Notes: a model not told the origin generated them from the letters alone. A stretch of 64,000 nt of DNA from Lachnospiraceae bacterium A4 (GCA_000403215.2 KE159549.1:1-64000); one strand, 5' to 3'. Shown: positions 1 to 8,225, numbered from the stretch's first letter. Translations and numbers: made by a program.

Positions 1-594
1 AGCCACGTGATAGAAGAAGCGCTGCAGCCGCCCTTCAAAGTTAAAAGGGATATCCTTCCCGCTCATGAGCCGTTTTTCGATAGATTCTGTGATTTTGGGC
101 TTTGCCTCCTGTGCTTTCTGTTTTTTGCCTTTGGGCTTATCCGGCTTTTTGGTGTTCCAGGAAGCCGGAAGCAGTTTGTCCCGCGCATATAAGTCCGTTG
201 GCGGTGCAGCCCAGAGCCTGTCCATGAAGTCAAAATAAGAACCGAGGGGCGGCAGGGAATCCGTAGTGCAGCCGATGAGAGCGGCAAGGAGGCGGTCATG
301 TTTGAGCCTGTCGACCCAAAGGGTAAGGGATAGCTTGGCCAAACCTTCTGAAAATAGAAGAAAGAAAAGGATAAAAGACCTTAAGATTTGTGGCTGGTTC
401 TTAGCGGGCCTGCCAGTGTTGGAGTAAAAGGGCAGAAGGAACTCCATGGCCTTATCGGTATCGAAAAGGCGGAGTTTCTGCCATGGTTTCCAAAGCTCCG
501 TATGGAGCCGGACTCTTTCAGAGGAATCGAAATGGACTTTGGATTCGTTGAGAAAGTACTTGTAATCTTGCATGGGCTGCCAGTACTTGATCAT
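1..594 (-). CDS. Transposase, N-terminal part (runs off the left edge)
   Basis: On the minus strand an open frame starts at ATG 594-592 and runs 198 codons without a stop to the window edge, so the C-terminal catalytic part is outside. The start follows a near-ideal ribosome site (AGGAGG, 8 nt spacing). The protein begins MIKYWQPMQDYKYF and contains GRPAKNQPQILRSFILFF, a helix-rich segment typical of the N-terminal domain of DDE transposases that carry a GRPxxxP motif, followed by a Lys-rich linker near residues 148-165. The gene points away from the BspA remnant downstream. I cannot assign the IS family because the DDE residues are not in view. A transposase is the best reading; I would not name the family. 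Confidence 0.72.
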   Translation of the reverse strand, partial: MIKYWQPMQDYKYFLNESKVHFDSSERVRLHTELWKPWQKLRLFDTDKAMEFLLPFYSNTGRPAKNQPQILRSFILFFLLFSEGLAKLSLTLWVDRLKHDRLLAALIGCTTDSLPPLGSYFDFMDRLWAAPPTDLYARDKLLPASWNTKKPDKPKGKKQKAQEAKPKITESIEKRLMSGKDIPFNFEGRLQRFFYHVA

Positions 595-661
595 AAAGTG
601 CACCTCCTAGTAGTTTAGTTTAATGCTGTGCGTGTGGCACAGACGCTTCTTAACTACAAGG

Positions 662-702
662 GGCGCGTTTGGTGACTGGCGTATATGGTCACCAAACGCG
701 CC
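662..702. repeat. 15-bp perfect inverted repeat upstream of the transposase
   Basis: The arms GGCGCGTTTGGTGAC (662-676) and its exact complement (688-702) are separated by 11 nt. It lies 68 bp upstream of the transposase start, between it and the BspA remnant. No T-run follows on either strand, so it is not a standard terminator. It could be the subterminal end of the insertion sequence or a structure limiting read-through into the transposase. The function is inferred only from position. Confidence 0.6.
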
Positions 703-837
703 GCACATTTTGACTTATATGTCAATACTTTTTTGAAAATTTAACAAAAATGTTTTCCGGGATATGGAGGAAAGCAAAAAAGAAGAACATGAAAAAAGAG
801 CGGAAATTCGGGCTTAAAGAGTTTCCGAGACCGCTCT

Positions 838-1559
838 GTGAATAATATGGAGGGAATGTTTGGCGAATGCTTTAAAATCACAGCAATGGACCTGAGTCAT
901 TTTGATACTGGAAATGTAACGAATATGTCACAGATGTTTTTTTGGTGCAAAGGTCTGACCAGTCTGGATTTGAGTTCATTTCGCACCCAGAATGTGACGA
1001 ATATGTCTAGGATGTTTGATTACTGCATTAATTTAGCCAGTCTGAAGCTTTCAGGACTTGACACTCGGAATCTGACGAATATGTCTAAAATGTTTTCTTT
1101 CTGTTCGTCTCTGAAGGCGTTGGATATGTCTGGATTTAATACCCAGAAAGTTACCAATATGGATGCGATGTTTTATGATTGCAGGAGTCTGACCAGCATA
1201 GATCTGACCATGTTTGACACGCGCAATGTCACCAATATGCGTTATTTGTTCGGCGATTGCAAAAACTTGGAAAAACTGGATTTGTCCAAGTTTAATACAC
1301 AGAAACTTGAAAATGCATCCTACATGTTTTATGGTTGCAAGAAGCTGACCAGTCTGGATATATCTGGCTTTGATACGAGAAACGTTACGACAATGAGAGA
1401 GATGTTTCAAGCATGCACGGTTTTGGAAGAGATAGATTTCAGTGGTATTCAAACAGGAAAAGTCACAGATATGGCGTTTATGTTTGCAGAATGCGTCAAC
1501 ATATCCAGCCTGAATCTGGATTCTTTTGATGTTCAAAACGTGAATGATTTCTCGAATAT
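838..1559 (+). pseudogene. BspA-like leucine-rich repeat surface protein, 5' half (split by the mobile element)
   Basis: This segment encodes about ten tandem repeats of roughly 23 residues with the pattern FDTxNVTNMSxMFxxCxxLTSLDL, the BspA-type (DUF285) leucine-rich repeat of secreted surface proteins. There is no signal peptide. The repeat-like frame is open upstream only to codon 793 (after a TGA at 790-792), and homology seems to begin abruptly near 823 (FRDRSVNNMEGMF). The true 5' end has therefore been lost, perhaps with the arrival of the neighbouring transposase. At 1558-1559 the gene is cut by the mobile element. The reading frame continues exactly at 13910, where a TTT codon completes the repeat as SNMFDNC. 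A GTG at 838 is the first plausible start but has no convincing ribosome site, so I treat this as a remnant. Confidence 0.9.
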
Positions 1560-1573
1560 AAGTGAAACCAGAT
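1552..1573. other. attL: left junction of the mobile element
   Basis: BspA sequence (tcgaat) meets AT at 1558-1559, then the element begins with aagtg followed by AAACCAGAT (1565-1573). That nonamer is the exact inverse complement of the one 5 nt inside the right junction. The AT is placed here because only this choice keeps the BspA frame open and matches the repeat consensus N-M-F after joining to 13910. Confidence 0.87.
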
Positions 1574-1652
1574 AAGGAGAAAACTATTAATTGTGTTTAA
1601 GACAACAGACACAATAATGTGGAGTGAATATCTTATTTGGAGGAAATAGAAA

Positions 1653-2027
1653 ATGGCAAAATCATTATTTGAGGAAATGGATGGCAAATATGAAAGACAA
1701 GGTGACTATTTAATTCCATGTATAGCCTTATCCGCCGAGGAAGAACAGCCGATAGGCATATGGGGGCAACGGCATCTGGATTATCTGAAGCAGTGCCGCA
1801 AGGTTACATACACCAATCTTCTTACAAGCGGCAGGTTGAACGCTTACCTTGCCGACATCGACAGGCAGGCGCAGGAACGCTTTGAAAGGCTCATAGAGGG
1901 CATGAAACAGGCGCAGGGCATAACGGAACGCCTAAAGGAAGAAAACGCCTTAGAATGGATTGGACGACTCAATAACATAAGGGCTTGTGCGAGGGGGATT
2001 GTGAACGAGGAAATCATTTTCGCATAG
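1653..2027 (+). CDS. tnpV: TnpV family transposon-encoded protein, copy 1
   Basis: A 124-residue protein of the TnpV family found in Tn4451-type and related clostridial mobilizable elements; its molecular role is not established. It starts MAKSLFEEM and carries the conserved core PIGxWGQRHLDYLK, followed by YTNLLTSGRLNAYL and a helical C-terminus. A second, same-length copy lies at 5059-5433 with about three quarters of residues identical by eye. The ATG is preceded by a good ribosome site (GGAGG, 7 nt). It is the first gene inside the left end of the element and is followed by its own terminator, so it appears to be transcribed alone. Confidence 0.88.
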   Translation: MAKSLFEEMDGKYERQGDYLIPCIALSAEEEQPIGIWGQRHLDYLKQCRKVTYTNLLTSGRLNAYLADIDRQAQERFERLIEGMKQAQGITERLKEENALEWIGRLNNIRACARGIVNEEIIFA

Positions 2028-2036
2028 GCGATATGG

Positions 2037-2070
2037 CGGCAGAGGGTAAAATCTCTGTCGTTTTTCTTTT
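2037..2070 (+). terminator. Intrinsic terminator after tnpV copy 1
   Basis: Arms CGGCAGAG (2037-2044) and CTCTGTCG (2053-2060) pair with one G-U and are followed by TTTTTCTTTT. A near-copy follows the second tnpV (5444-5472), showing that tnpV and terminator were duplicated as one unit. Confidence 0.82.
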
Positions 2071-2103
2071 CGGGGAGTTTTTAAAAAGCTCATATTTCTG
2101 CAC

Positions 2104-2132
2104 TTGATATAGTTCGTTCAAGCGGCTATACT
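2104..2132 (+). promoter_or_regulatory. Sigma-A type promoter for the small HTH gene
   Basis: TTGATA (2104-2109) and TATACT (2127-2132) are separated by 17 nt. Transcription would start near 2140, just ahead of the ribosome site GGAGG at 2150-2154 and the ATG at 2161. Confidence 0.7.
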
Positions 2133-2160
2133 ATATACAGTACGCAATAGGAGGTCAAAA

Positions 2161-2334
2161 ATGTTTGAATATATGACAGCACAAGAAGCCGCAGAAAAAT
2201 GGAACGTATCGCTTAGGTGGGTGCAGCGGCTATGCAAAGAAAATCGTATTGAAGGAGCAATGAACATCAACCGTGTCTGGCTTATACCGATAATTGCCGA
2301 GAAGCCTATTGATAGAAGAAAGAAGAAATCCTAA
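2161..2334 (+). CDS. Small excisionase-like helix-turn-helix protein
   Basis: A 57-residue protein with a strong ribosome site (AGGAGG) and its own promoter. It begins MFEYMTAQEAAEKWNVSLRW and continues with a recognition-helix-like segment (VQRLCKENRI) and a basic tail (DRRKKKS). This is the winged-helix MerR/excisionase (HTH_17) layout seen in many element-borne DNA-binding proteins. It probably binds DNA as a transcription or recombination-directionality factor of the element, but its target is not visible. Its short length is normal for the family. Confidence 0.78.
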   Translation: MFEYMTAQEAAEKWNVSLRWVQRLCKENRIEGAMNINRVWLIPIIAEKPIDRRKKKS

Positions 2335-2514
2335 GTGAGTGTTAAAGTTTCAGCATAAACAAGTGAAAATCCAAAATAGAGAACAAAGAGTAGTCGAAAA
2401 AGAGCGGCAATACGCTATGCGGTAAGAAAAATCGAAACACAAAGTGCGGTAGATTTTTATGGCTATTCAAATCTGATGACGCTGTCCTGTCAGCGGGAAT
2501 GAGAGGTTATAAAC

Positions 2515-3222
2515 ATGGCAATGTGGAATCCGTGGCGTGGCTGCCACAAACATAGTGAAGGGTGTAGGTATTGTTATATTCATAAGGGCGATTTCAAGCG
2601 CAGGATTGATACAAACAATATTGTAAAGACGGATAATTTTTACGCCCCTATCGCTAAAAATAAATCGGGAGCATACAAAATTAAATCTGGGCAGACCGTA
2701 TATCTCTGCTTTTCTACGGATTTTCTGATTGGGGATGCCGATGAATGGCGTTCTGAATGTTGGCAGATGATACGGGAGCGTTCAGACCTGCACTTTCTTT
2801 TTCTAACAAAGCGTATTGAACGTTTCATGGATTGTATTCCAATGGACTGGAACGATGGATATGATAATGTTACGGTTGGTTGTACGGTAGAAAATCAAGA
2901 CAGGGCTGATTACAGGCTTTCCATTTTCAATAAATTGCCTGTTAAACATAAAAATATTATCTGCCAGCCGTTGATTGAGGAAATAAACCTTACAGACTAT
3001 CTTGATAATGTTGAATTAGTTGTAGTTGGCGGTGAATCAGACAGAAATGCCAGACCACTTGACTATACGTGGGTGCTTTCCATACGGGAGCAATGTGTCG
3101 CCCGCAAAGTACATTTTGAGTTTCGGCAGTGTGGGACACAGTTTATCAAAGACGGAAAAAGCTATACTTTATCTACCCGTGATTTATGTAGCCAAGCAAG
3201 AAAAGCGAATATCAATTACTAA
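2515..3222 (+). CDS. DUF5131 (phage Gp37/Gp68-like) family protein
   Basis: A 235-residue protein starting MAMWNPWRGCHKHSEGC. The N-terminal cysteine cluster (Cys9, Cys16, Cys19 in the RGC...GCRYC context) and the later GGES segment match the DUF5131 family, first noted in phages and common on mobile elements. Its cysteine pattern resembles a radical-SAM-type iron-sulfur site, but the biochemical role is not established. The length fits the family. It stands between the small HTH gene and an AraC regulator on the cargo strand. The ribosome site GAGAGG lies 7 nt before the ATG. No disruption is seen. Confidence 0.75.
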   Translation: MAMWNPWRGCHKHSEGCRYCYIHKGDFKRRIDTNNIVKTDNFYAPIAKNKSGAYKIKSGQTVYLCFSTDFLIGDADEWRSECWQMIRERSDLHFLFLTKRIERFMDCIPMDWNDGYDNVTVGCTVENQDRADYRLSIFNKLPVKHKNIICQPLIEEINLTDYLDNVELVVVGGESDRNARPLDYTWVLSIREQCVARKVHFEFRQCGTQFIKDGKSYTLSTRDLCSQARKANINY

Positions 3223-3337
3223 AATAATTACCTCTCTTTTTTGTGCAAGTATAGAGAGGAAAAATATAAGAATAAGCATTATAATAACAAAGGCGAATTT
3301 ATATTCATAAGCACAATATGTATGAAGGAGGTATCTC

Positions 3338-4186
3338 ATGGAATGGGTTGAAAGATTAAACCAAAGCATGAATTATATTGAAGAACATTTGACGTGCGAA
3401 ATTGATTATGAACAACTTGGGCGGATTGCCTGCTGCTCTACCTATCATTATCAGAGAATGTTTACTTATATGGCGGGTGTCACTCTGGCAGAGTATATCC
3501 GAAGAAGAAAAATGTCGTTAGCGGCGGTGGACTTGCAAGGTGGGAATGCAAAGATTATTGATATTGCACAGAAGTACGGCTACCGTTCTCCGACTGCATT
3601 TAACAGGGCGTTCCAGTCTTTTCATGGGATAGCCCCTTCATTCGTTAAGACTGCGGGAGTATCTGTGAAATCTTTTTCCCCCATTGTGTTTAGAGTTGCT
3701 ATAAAAGGAGCAACAGAAATGAATTATAGAATTGAAACAAAAGAAGCCTTCCGCATTATTGGCGTATCTGCACCGCTTGACAAGGAAATTGAAAATAACT
3801 TTATGACTGTGCCTAAGATGTGGCAGGACGCCGCCGAAAATGGAACAATACAGAAATTGGCAGGAATAATGGATACGCCGCCAATGGGACTTTTGGGTGT
3901 GAGCGCCTGCAATGATGAAGAACAATGGAAATATTTTATTGCCGTTTCCAGTACAAAAGCAAGCGATGAGTTTGAAGAATATACCGTGCCTGCGTCTGCT
4001 TGGGCAATCTTTTCTGGAACAGGTACAAACCAGTCCATACAGGAATTGGAGCAGCGTATTATAACCGAGTGGCTTCCGACCTCTGGATATGAGTATGCCA
4101 ACGCCCCCGATATTGAGGTTTACTTAAATCCAGACCCACAGAACGCACAGTATGAGGTATGGATACCCGTATCAAAAAAGGGATAA
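3338..4186 (+). CDS. AraC family regulator with GyrI-like effector-binding domain
   Basis: A 282-residue two-domain regulator. Residues 1-105 hold two helix-turn-helix motifs of the AraC/XylS type (YHYQRMFTYMAGVTLAEYI and DIAQKYGYRSPTAFNRAFQ). Residues 125-282 form a GyrI-like small-molecule-binding domain (FRIIGVSAPLD ... YEVWIPVSKKG). This Rob/SoxS-like fusion is common next to efflux or detoxification genes and binds hydrophobic cations in characterised relatives. The start is set by GAAGGAGG 7 nt upstream. It is followed after 11 nt by the next gene, so the three genes 3338-4858 probably form one operon. The target genes are unknown. Confidence 0.88.
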   Translation: MEWVERLNQSMNYIEEHLTCEIDYEQLGRIACCSTYHYQRMFTYMAGVTLAEYIRRRKMSLAAVDLQGGNAKIIDIAQKYGYRSPTAFNRAFQSFHGIAPSFVKTAGVSVKSFSPIVFRVAIKGATEMNYRIETKEAFRIIGVSAPLDKEIENNFMTVPKMWQDAAENGTIQKLAGIMDTPPMGLLGVSACNDEEQWKYFIAVSSTKASDEFEEYTVPASAWAIFSGTGTNQSIQELEQRIITEWLPTSGYEYANAPDIEVYLNPDPQNAQYEVWIPVSKKG

Positions 4187-4197
4187 CGGAGGGGCTT

Positions 4198-4680
4198 ATG
4201 GATGAGAAATTTAATATGTTTACGGAAACAGTTGACGGGCGTTTTCGTAGTTTTGTAAATCAAATTAACGAGTATCTGATAGAAAACGGCTGTAAGTGCG
4301 ATATTAAATCCCAAAAAAGCGGCTACGTCGTGTCTTATGTGCTAAACAGCAATAAAAGGACTTTGGCAACATTCGTATCCCGAAAAACGGGAATGAAGCT
4401 CCGTATTTATCCCGAACATATACAGAAGTACCAGAGCTTTCTTGACACATTTCCCGAAAAGATAAAAAAAGAAATCAAGAAAGCGTCTGTCTGTAAACGG
4501 CTTATCAATCCCGATGACTGTAATCCGAAATGTGTAATGGGATATACTTTTGTATTGGATGGTGAGCAGTATCAGAAATGCCGTTACATGGCGTTTCAAC
4601 CTACATTGAGTGAGGAAAACAACCCATATATAAGACAGTTTTTAGAGAAGGAATTGCGGGCAGGTGTCGATTATGAGTAA
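4198..4680 (+). CDS. Hypothetical protein in the AraC-KTR operon
   Basis: About 160 residues. I chose the ATG at 4198 because GGAGGGG lies just before it and 11 nt separate it from the AraC stop; a longer frame from 4159 would overlap the AraC gene. The protein is soluble and mixed alpha/beta with charged helices (KIKKEIKKASVC) and four or five cysteines (CKC near residue 33, CNPKC near 120). I do not recognise the family. Its last codons overlap the start of the KTR gene, which suggests translational coupling. Confidence 0.7.
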   Translation: MDEKFNMFTETVDGRFRSFVNQINEYLIENGCKCDIKSQKSGYVVSYVLNSNKRTLATFVSRKTGMKLRIYPEHIQKYQSFLDTFPEKIKKEIKKASVCKRLINPDDCNPKCVMGYTFVLDGEQYQKCRYMAFQPTLSEENNPYIRQFLEKELRAGVDYE

Positions 4681-4858
4681 GCAGGATGCTATTACAGACT
4701 GGGTGCATTGCCCTCTTTGCGGAAATAAGACCCGTGACAGAATTAGGGAAGATACCGTTTTAAAAAAATACCCACTCTACTGTCCGAAATGCAAGCAGGA
4801 AACATTGATTGAAGCAAAAAATTTACAAATAACAGTCATCACAGAGCCAGACGCTTAA
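4673..4858 (+). CDS. Cysteine-rich KTR-domain protein, copy 1
   Basis: A 61-residue protein with a two-knuckle zinc ribbon: CPLCGNKTR near residues 13-21 and CPKC about 20 residues later. The KTR motif (N-K-T-R after the first knuckle) defines the small cysteine-rich KTR family found on clostridial mobile elements. Its function is unknown; zinc binding is a safe inference. The ATG at 4673 overlaps the upstream stop by three codons. A closely similar copy lies at 7573-7761 after the MFS gene, and both end next to the same type of terminator. Confidence 0.8.
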   Translation: MSKQDAITDWVHCPLCGNKTRDRIREDTVLKKYPLYCPKCKQETLIEAKNLQITVITEPDA

Positions 4859-4863
4859 GACGC

Positions 4864-4912
4864 AGAGCCGATGAACGAGTGAATATCATTTCGCAGTTTG
4901 TTGGCTCTTTCA
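4864..4912 (+). terminator. Module terminator 1 (AGAGCC/GGCTCT repeat)
   Basis: AGAGCC (4864-4869) pairs with GGCTCT (4903-4908), followed by a T-rich stretch. The same block, including the preceding acgc and following gatgaa, recurs at 7751 and 8366. Confidence 0.7.
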
Positions 4913-5058
4913 TTTCATAAGGCTTAAAGGCAAACGCCCACCATAAAAAAACGGTGTTATGGTTAATTTTTCATAAGGAAGTTAAAACCCAAAGACTTTG
5001 TAATCAGCCAGAATGATTGGATTGTAGGTAAATTCAATTCATACGGAGGATTTACAAG

Positions 5059-5433
5059 ATGGCAAAATCACTATTTGAACAGTTAGGCGGTACATATCAC
5101 GAAGAAAATGGATATTTTATTCCAGATTTACGATTGCCCACCGAAGAAGAACAGCCGATAGGCACATGGGGACAGCGGCATCTGGACTATCTGAAGCAAT
5201 ATTGCAAAGTTACATACACCAATCTTCTTACAAGCGGCAAGCTGAATGCTTATCTTATCAGCATTGACAGACAGGCGCAGGAATGCTTTGAAAGGCTCAT
5301 TGAGGACATGAAACAGACACAAGGCATAACGGAACAACTAAAGGCTGAAAATGCCTTGGAATGGGTAGGGCATTTAGGCAACATAAGAGCTTGTGCAAGG
5401 GAGATTGTAAACAAGGAAATCATTTTTGCATAA
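5059..5433 (+). CDS. tnpV: TnpV family transposon-encoded protein, copy 2
   Basis: A 124-residue paralogue of the protein at 1653-2027, colinear without gaps. Most differences fall in the first 35 residues, while PIGTWGQRHLDYLK and the C-terminal IRACAR segment are conserved. The ATG follows GGAGG. Its presence upstream of the TetR/MFS/KTR block, mirroring copy 1 upstream of the AraC/KTR block, suggests tnpV marks or accompanies each cargo module. The function of the family is not established. Confidence 0.88.
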   Translation: MAKSLFEQLGGTYHEENGYFIPDLRLPTEEEQPIGTWGQRHLDYLKQYCKVTYTNLLTSGKLNAYLISIDRQAQECFERLIEDMKQTQGITEQLKAENALEWVGHLGNIRACAREIVNKEIIFA

Positions 5434-5443
5434 GCGGACAAAA

Positions 5444-5472
5444 GCGGCAGGGAGAAATCTCTGTCGCTTTTT
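5444..5472 (+). terminator. Intrinsic terminator after tnpV copy 2
   Basis: GCGGCAG (5444-5450) pairs with CTGTCGC (5461-5467), followed by five T. It is a variant of the terminator after tnpV copy 1. Confidence 0.78.
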
Positions 5473-5536
5473 AAATGTCAAGAATTTTGTGGATTTTGCA
5501 AATAAGTGATTTCTGTTCTATGACAAATTATTGCTA

Positions 5537-5589
5537 TTGCATAAATTTAAGAATGGTGCTAAAATAGTTATTGACTTTAAGTCAATAAC
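5537..5589 (+). promoter_or_regulatory. Promoter and TetR-type operator for the TetR/MFS/KTR operon
   Basis: TTGCAT (5537-5542) and TAAAAT (5560-5565) are spaced by 17 nt. Immediately downstream, over the expected transcription start, is a perfect palindrome of two 11-bp arms around one base: GTTATTGACTT (5567-5577), T, and the exact complement (5579-5589). Position and symmetry are what is expected of an autoregulatory operator for the TetR protein encoded 27 bp further on. Confidence 0.82.
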
Positions 5590-5615
5590 CAAATACAAAG
5601 GAGGTGCAATAATAT

Positions 5616-6326
5616 TTGGCAAGACCTGTAAAAAAGACACCAGAGGAATGGAAAAAAGAAATCCTAAATGCCGCCCAAAACTTATTTATTTCTAAAGGAT
5701 ATCAGGAAACTTCAATTTCCGATATTATGGATATGGTGGGCGGGGCAAAAGGAATGTTTTACCGTTGCTTCCAAAGCAAAGAGGAAGTAATGTACGCATT
5801 AGGCAATCAAATGTTTTTCGAGGACAATCCATTTGAAGCAGTCAAGGGGAGGAATGATTTGAACGGTCTGCAAAAAATTAGGTTGTTGCTTACACTGAAT
5901 CAGTCGGACGCTGAACGAAACCAGATAAATATGCAGGCAGTCCCGATTTTGAAAGACCCGCACATTTTAGCGGCGGCAGTTGCAGAAAACAGGCGAGTAT
6001 TAACTCCCTTGTGGTTGGAATTGTTGGAGGAGGGAAAAAGGGATGGTTCTATCAAGACGGAATACATAAAGGAACTTTCCGAGCTTTTGCCGCTTATCAA
6101 CTTCTGGCTCATGCCATCGGTATTCCTTGCATCAGAGGAAGAACTGCATCATAAATATCATTTTGTGAAAGAAGTGTTAGCCCATATGGGGCTGCCGCTT
6201 TATGATGATGATACGACAACCTTTATAGAAAAATTTATCACTGATATTACGGAAACACCCTGCGGGCATATTTCTATGCCAGAAAATGCAGAAAAAAATA
6301 AGGAAAAAGGAGGGAATCAGCCATGA
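5616..6326 (+). CDS. TetR/AcrR family regulator
   Basis: A 236-residue repressor. Residues 10-60 form the TetR helix-turn-helix (EILNAAQNLFISKGYQETS, then SDIMDMV and GMFYRCFQSKEE). The remainder is a helical ligand-binding domain. The start is a TTG at 5616, preceded by AGGAGG; no in-frame ATG lies near it. It overlaps the MFS gene start by 4 nt, so pump and regulator share a transcript, and the 23-bp palindrome at 5567-5589 is the probable operator. The ligand is unknown. The arrangement is a typical inducible efflux cassette. Confidence 0.9.
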   Translation: MARPVKKTPEEWKKEILNAAQNLFISKGYQETSISDIMDMVGGAKGMFYRCFQSKEEVMYALGNQMFFEDNPFEAVKGRNDLNGLQKIRLLLTLNQSDAERNQINMQAVPILKDPHILAAAVAENRRVLTPLWLELLEEGKRDGSIKTEYIKELSELLPLINFWLMPSVFLASEEELHHKYHFVKEVLAHMGLPLYDDDTTTFIEKFITDITETPCGHISMPENAEKNKEKGGNQP

Positions 6327-7576
6327 CGGAAAAATTATTTACGAAAAATTTTGCGCTCCTTATTTTGGGGCAGCTAACCTCATTGTTTGGAAATTTTATA
6401 TTGAAATTGGCACTGTCCATGTATGTACTGGAAGTGACTGGTTCGGCAGCCATATTTGCAGGGATATTGTCTGCTGCTACAATCCCGACCATTCTTTTGT
6501 CACCGCTTGGCGGTATCTTGGCGGACAGGGCAGACAGACGGAATGTTATGGTGGCGTTAGACACATTGACTGGCGTATCCGTTTTATGTGCGGCACTATT
6601 CCTGTCGGAAAGCAATGCCATTGCCGTAATCAGTACGCTGCTTATTATACTTTCTGTTTTGGGTGCGTTTGAAACGCCTACTGTTCAAGCGTGTATTCCT
6701 ACCATGTTACAAGGGGATAATATTATGAAAGGAAATGCCGTTGTAAATCAAGTGGCATCTTTATCCTATCTGATTGCCCCTATGTTGGGCGGCGTATTGT
6801 ATGCCATGCTTGGGCTAAAACCCGTAATGTATGCGAGCGTTGTCTGTTTTTTTATTACTGCCCTGTTTGAATGTTTTATAAAATTGAGCTATCAGCGTAT
6901 TCAAAATCAAGGCGGTGTGCTTCAGATTGTTAAGCAGGATTTTTTATCAAGTATGCAGTATATTACAAAAGAACAGACCAGCATATAAAAAATGCTGCTC
7001 TTAACGGCATTATCAAGGTTTTTTGTGATGGGCATTACCATAGTCGGACTTCCATTTCTTGTGCGGACTGTCCTCGGATTTAATCCAAAATATTATGGGG
7101 CTGCGGAAAGTGCGTTGGCAGTTGCTACAATCTTGGGGAGCATTGCCGCAGGAATTTTGGCAGAGAAATTGAAAATACATAAATTATCTGTCCTGCTTGC
7201 TTCTATGGGTATTTTCATTATCCCTGCCGGCATTGTTTTCATTTTGCCAGTGAATGCCATTATAAAGTATGGCGTTACGGTTGTATCATTTTGCGGTATG
7301 CAGGCTGTTATCAGTATATTTTCTATTTTCGCTGTTTCCCTCATACAGCAGAGGACGCCAAATCATTTAATAGGAAAAGTGATGGCTTATACATCAACGG
7401 TTACTTTGTGTGTCCAGCCCATAGGACAAATCGCGTACGGTTTTTTGTTTGACAAATTTTACAGTGCCGTATATTTTGTTTTAATTCCGACTGGCATCAT
7501 AGTTTGCATTGTAGGATTATCTGCAATGAGCTTCTTTAAGAATATGGAAAGGGAACAGCAGGAGGTGTCAGCATGA
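6323..7576 (+). pseudogene. MFS drug-efflux transporter split by an in-frame TAA
   Basis: The frame encodes a 417-codon major facilitator of the DHA3/MefA-like type: MTEKLFTKNFALLILGQ at the start, the inter-helix motif GGILADRADRRN near residue 70, about 12 hydrophobic segments and GKVMAYTSTV near the end. Codon 222 (6986-6988) is TAA with no frame change; the reading continues as AAA ATG CTG CTC. The two pieces are an N-terminal half of 221 residues and a C-terminal half of 194 residues beginning MLLLTALSRFF. A single T-to-A change of a TAT codon would explain it. Half-transporters are unlikely to work unless the stop is read through. The gene is coupled to tetR upstream and to the KTR gene downstream (ATGA overlap). 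Confidence 0.85.
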
Positions 7577-7761
7577 AGCAGGAAAAGTGGCTATTGTGTC
7601 CTGTATGTGGAAACAAGACGAGATTGAAATTGCGTGAAGATACGGTACTTGAGAAATTTCCTTTATTTTGTCCAAAATGTAAGCAGGAAACTCTTATAAA
7701 TGTCCGACAAATGAATATGTCTGTTATCAGAGAGCCAGACGCAAAGACGCAGAGCCGATGA
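7573..7761 (+). CDS. Cysteine-rich KTR-domain protein, copy 2
   Basis: A 62-residue zinc-ribbon protein with CPVCGNKTR (about residues 9-17) and CPKCKQETL (about 36-44), closely similar to the copy at 4673-4858. It starts inside the last codons of the MFS gene, after a GGAGG, so it is translationally coupled to the pump. The C-terminal EPDAKTQSR is encoded by the first bases of the terminator repeat. A third, non-coding relic of the same 3' end is visible at 8346-8371. The role is unknown. Confidence 0.8.
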   Translation: MKQEKWLLCPVCGNKTRLKLREDTVLEKFPLFCPKCKQETLINVRQMNMSVIREPDAKTQSR

Positions 7762-7799
7762 ACTTGTGAAATAAAACCACAGTTTGTTGGCTCTGTTTT
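7751..7799 (+). terminator. Module terminator 2 (AGAGCC/GGCTCT repeat)
   Basis: AGAGCC (7751-7756) pairs with GGCTCT (7789-7794) and is followed by GTTTTT. It is the same repeat family as 4864-4912 and 8366-8415. Confidence 0.78.
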
Positions 7800-7943
7800 T
7801 GCTTATAGATAAAGTAGTAATATTGTACCTAATGCATCCATAAAGAATGATAAGTTATATATAGATAAAGGTGATACAGATTTTCGATCTTGTACCACCT
7901 TTGTGTTTTATCCATATTGTTCAACAATATAATCTACTTATAA

Positions 7944-8225
7944 TTAATCATCGTATGTACTACGTAATTTTTTCATTGATGTTCTTCCGTGAGGTTTTGT
8001 ATAATTTCCGTCAATTATTTCAAATGGAATTTCTTTTCCGTTCTCAAGTGTGAGCCTTGGCCTAATTCTCGTATCAATAAAATCTGCAATACTGGTATTT
8101 TCCGCAGCACAACGGTCATATGCATATTCCTCAACCTGTGTTTCGGGATCTGCCCATGCTCGAACTTTAATCCCCTCTTTGTCCTCAACTTTTTCTACAA
8201 AATTACGTAATGAAATTTTAGCCAT
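7944..8225 (-). CDS. Hypothetical small protein, minus strand
   Basis: A 93-residue protein starting MAKISLRNFVEKVEDKEG, the only cargo gene of the element on the minus strand. A strong ribosome site (AGGAGG, 7 nt) supports it. It is charged and soluble, with IRPRLTLENGKEIPFEII in the C-terminal half, and I do not recognise a family. An imperfect hairpin at about 7868-7905 lies downstream and may end its transcript. It sits between module terminators 2 and 3, so it may be the content of a third cargo module. Confidence 0.65.
   Translation of the reverse strand: MAKISLRNFVEKVEDKEGIKVRAWADPETQVEEYAYDRCAAENTSIADFIDTRIRPRLTLENGKEIPFEIIDGNYTKPHGRTSMKKLRSTYDD

Noticed and set aside
1552-1573. tRNA gene as integration target
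   Set aside because: The attachment site lies in leucine-rich repeat coding sequence; no tRNA is present at either junction.
2338-2514. Short frame between the HTH gene and DUF5131
   Set aside because: A 28-codon frame from GTG 2338 has no ribosome site or recognisable features.
7868-7905. Riboswitch candidate from the AAAGGTG/CACCTTT hairpin
   Set aside because: It lies downstream of a minus-strand gene with no gene to control nearby and is more simply a weak terminator.
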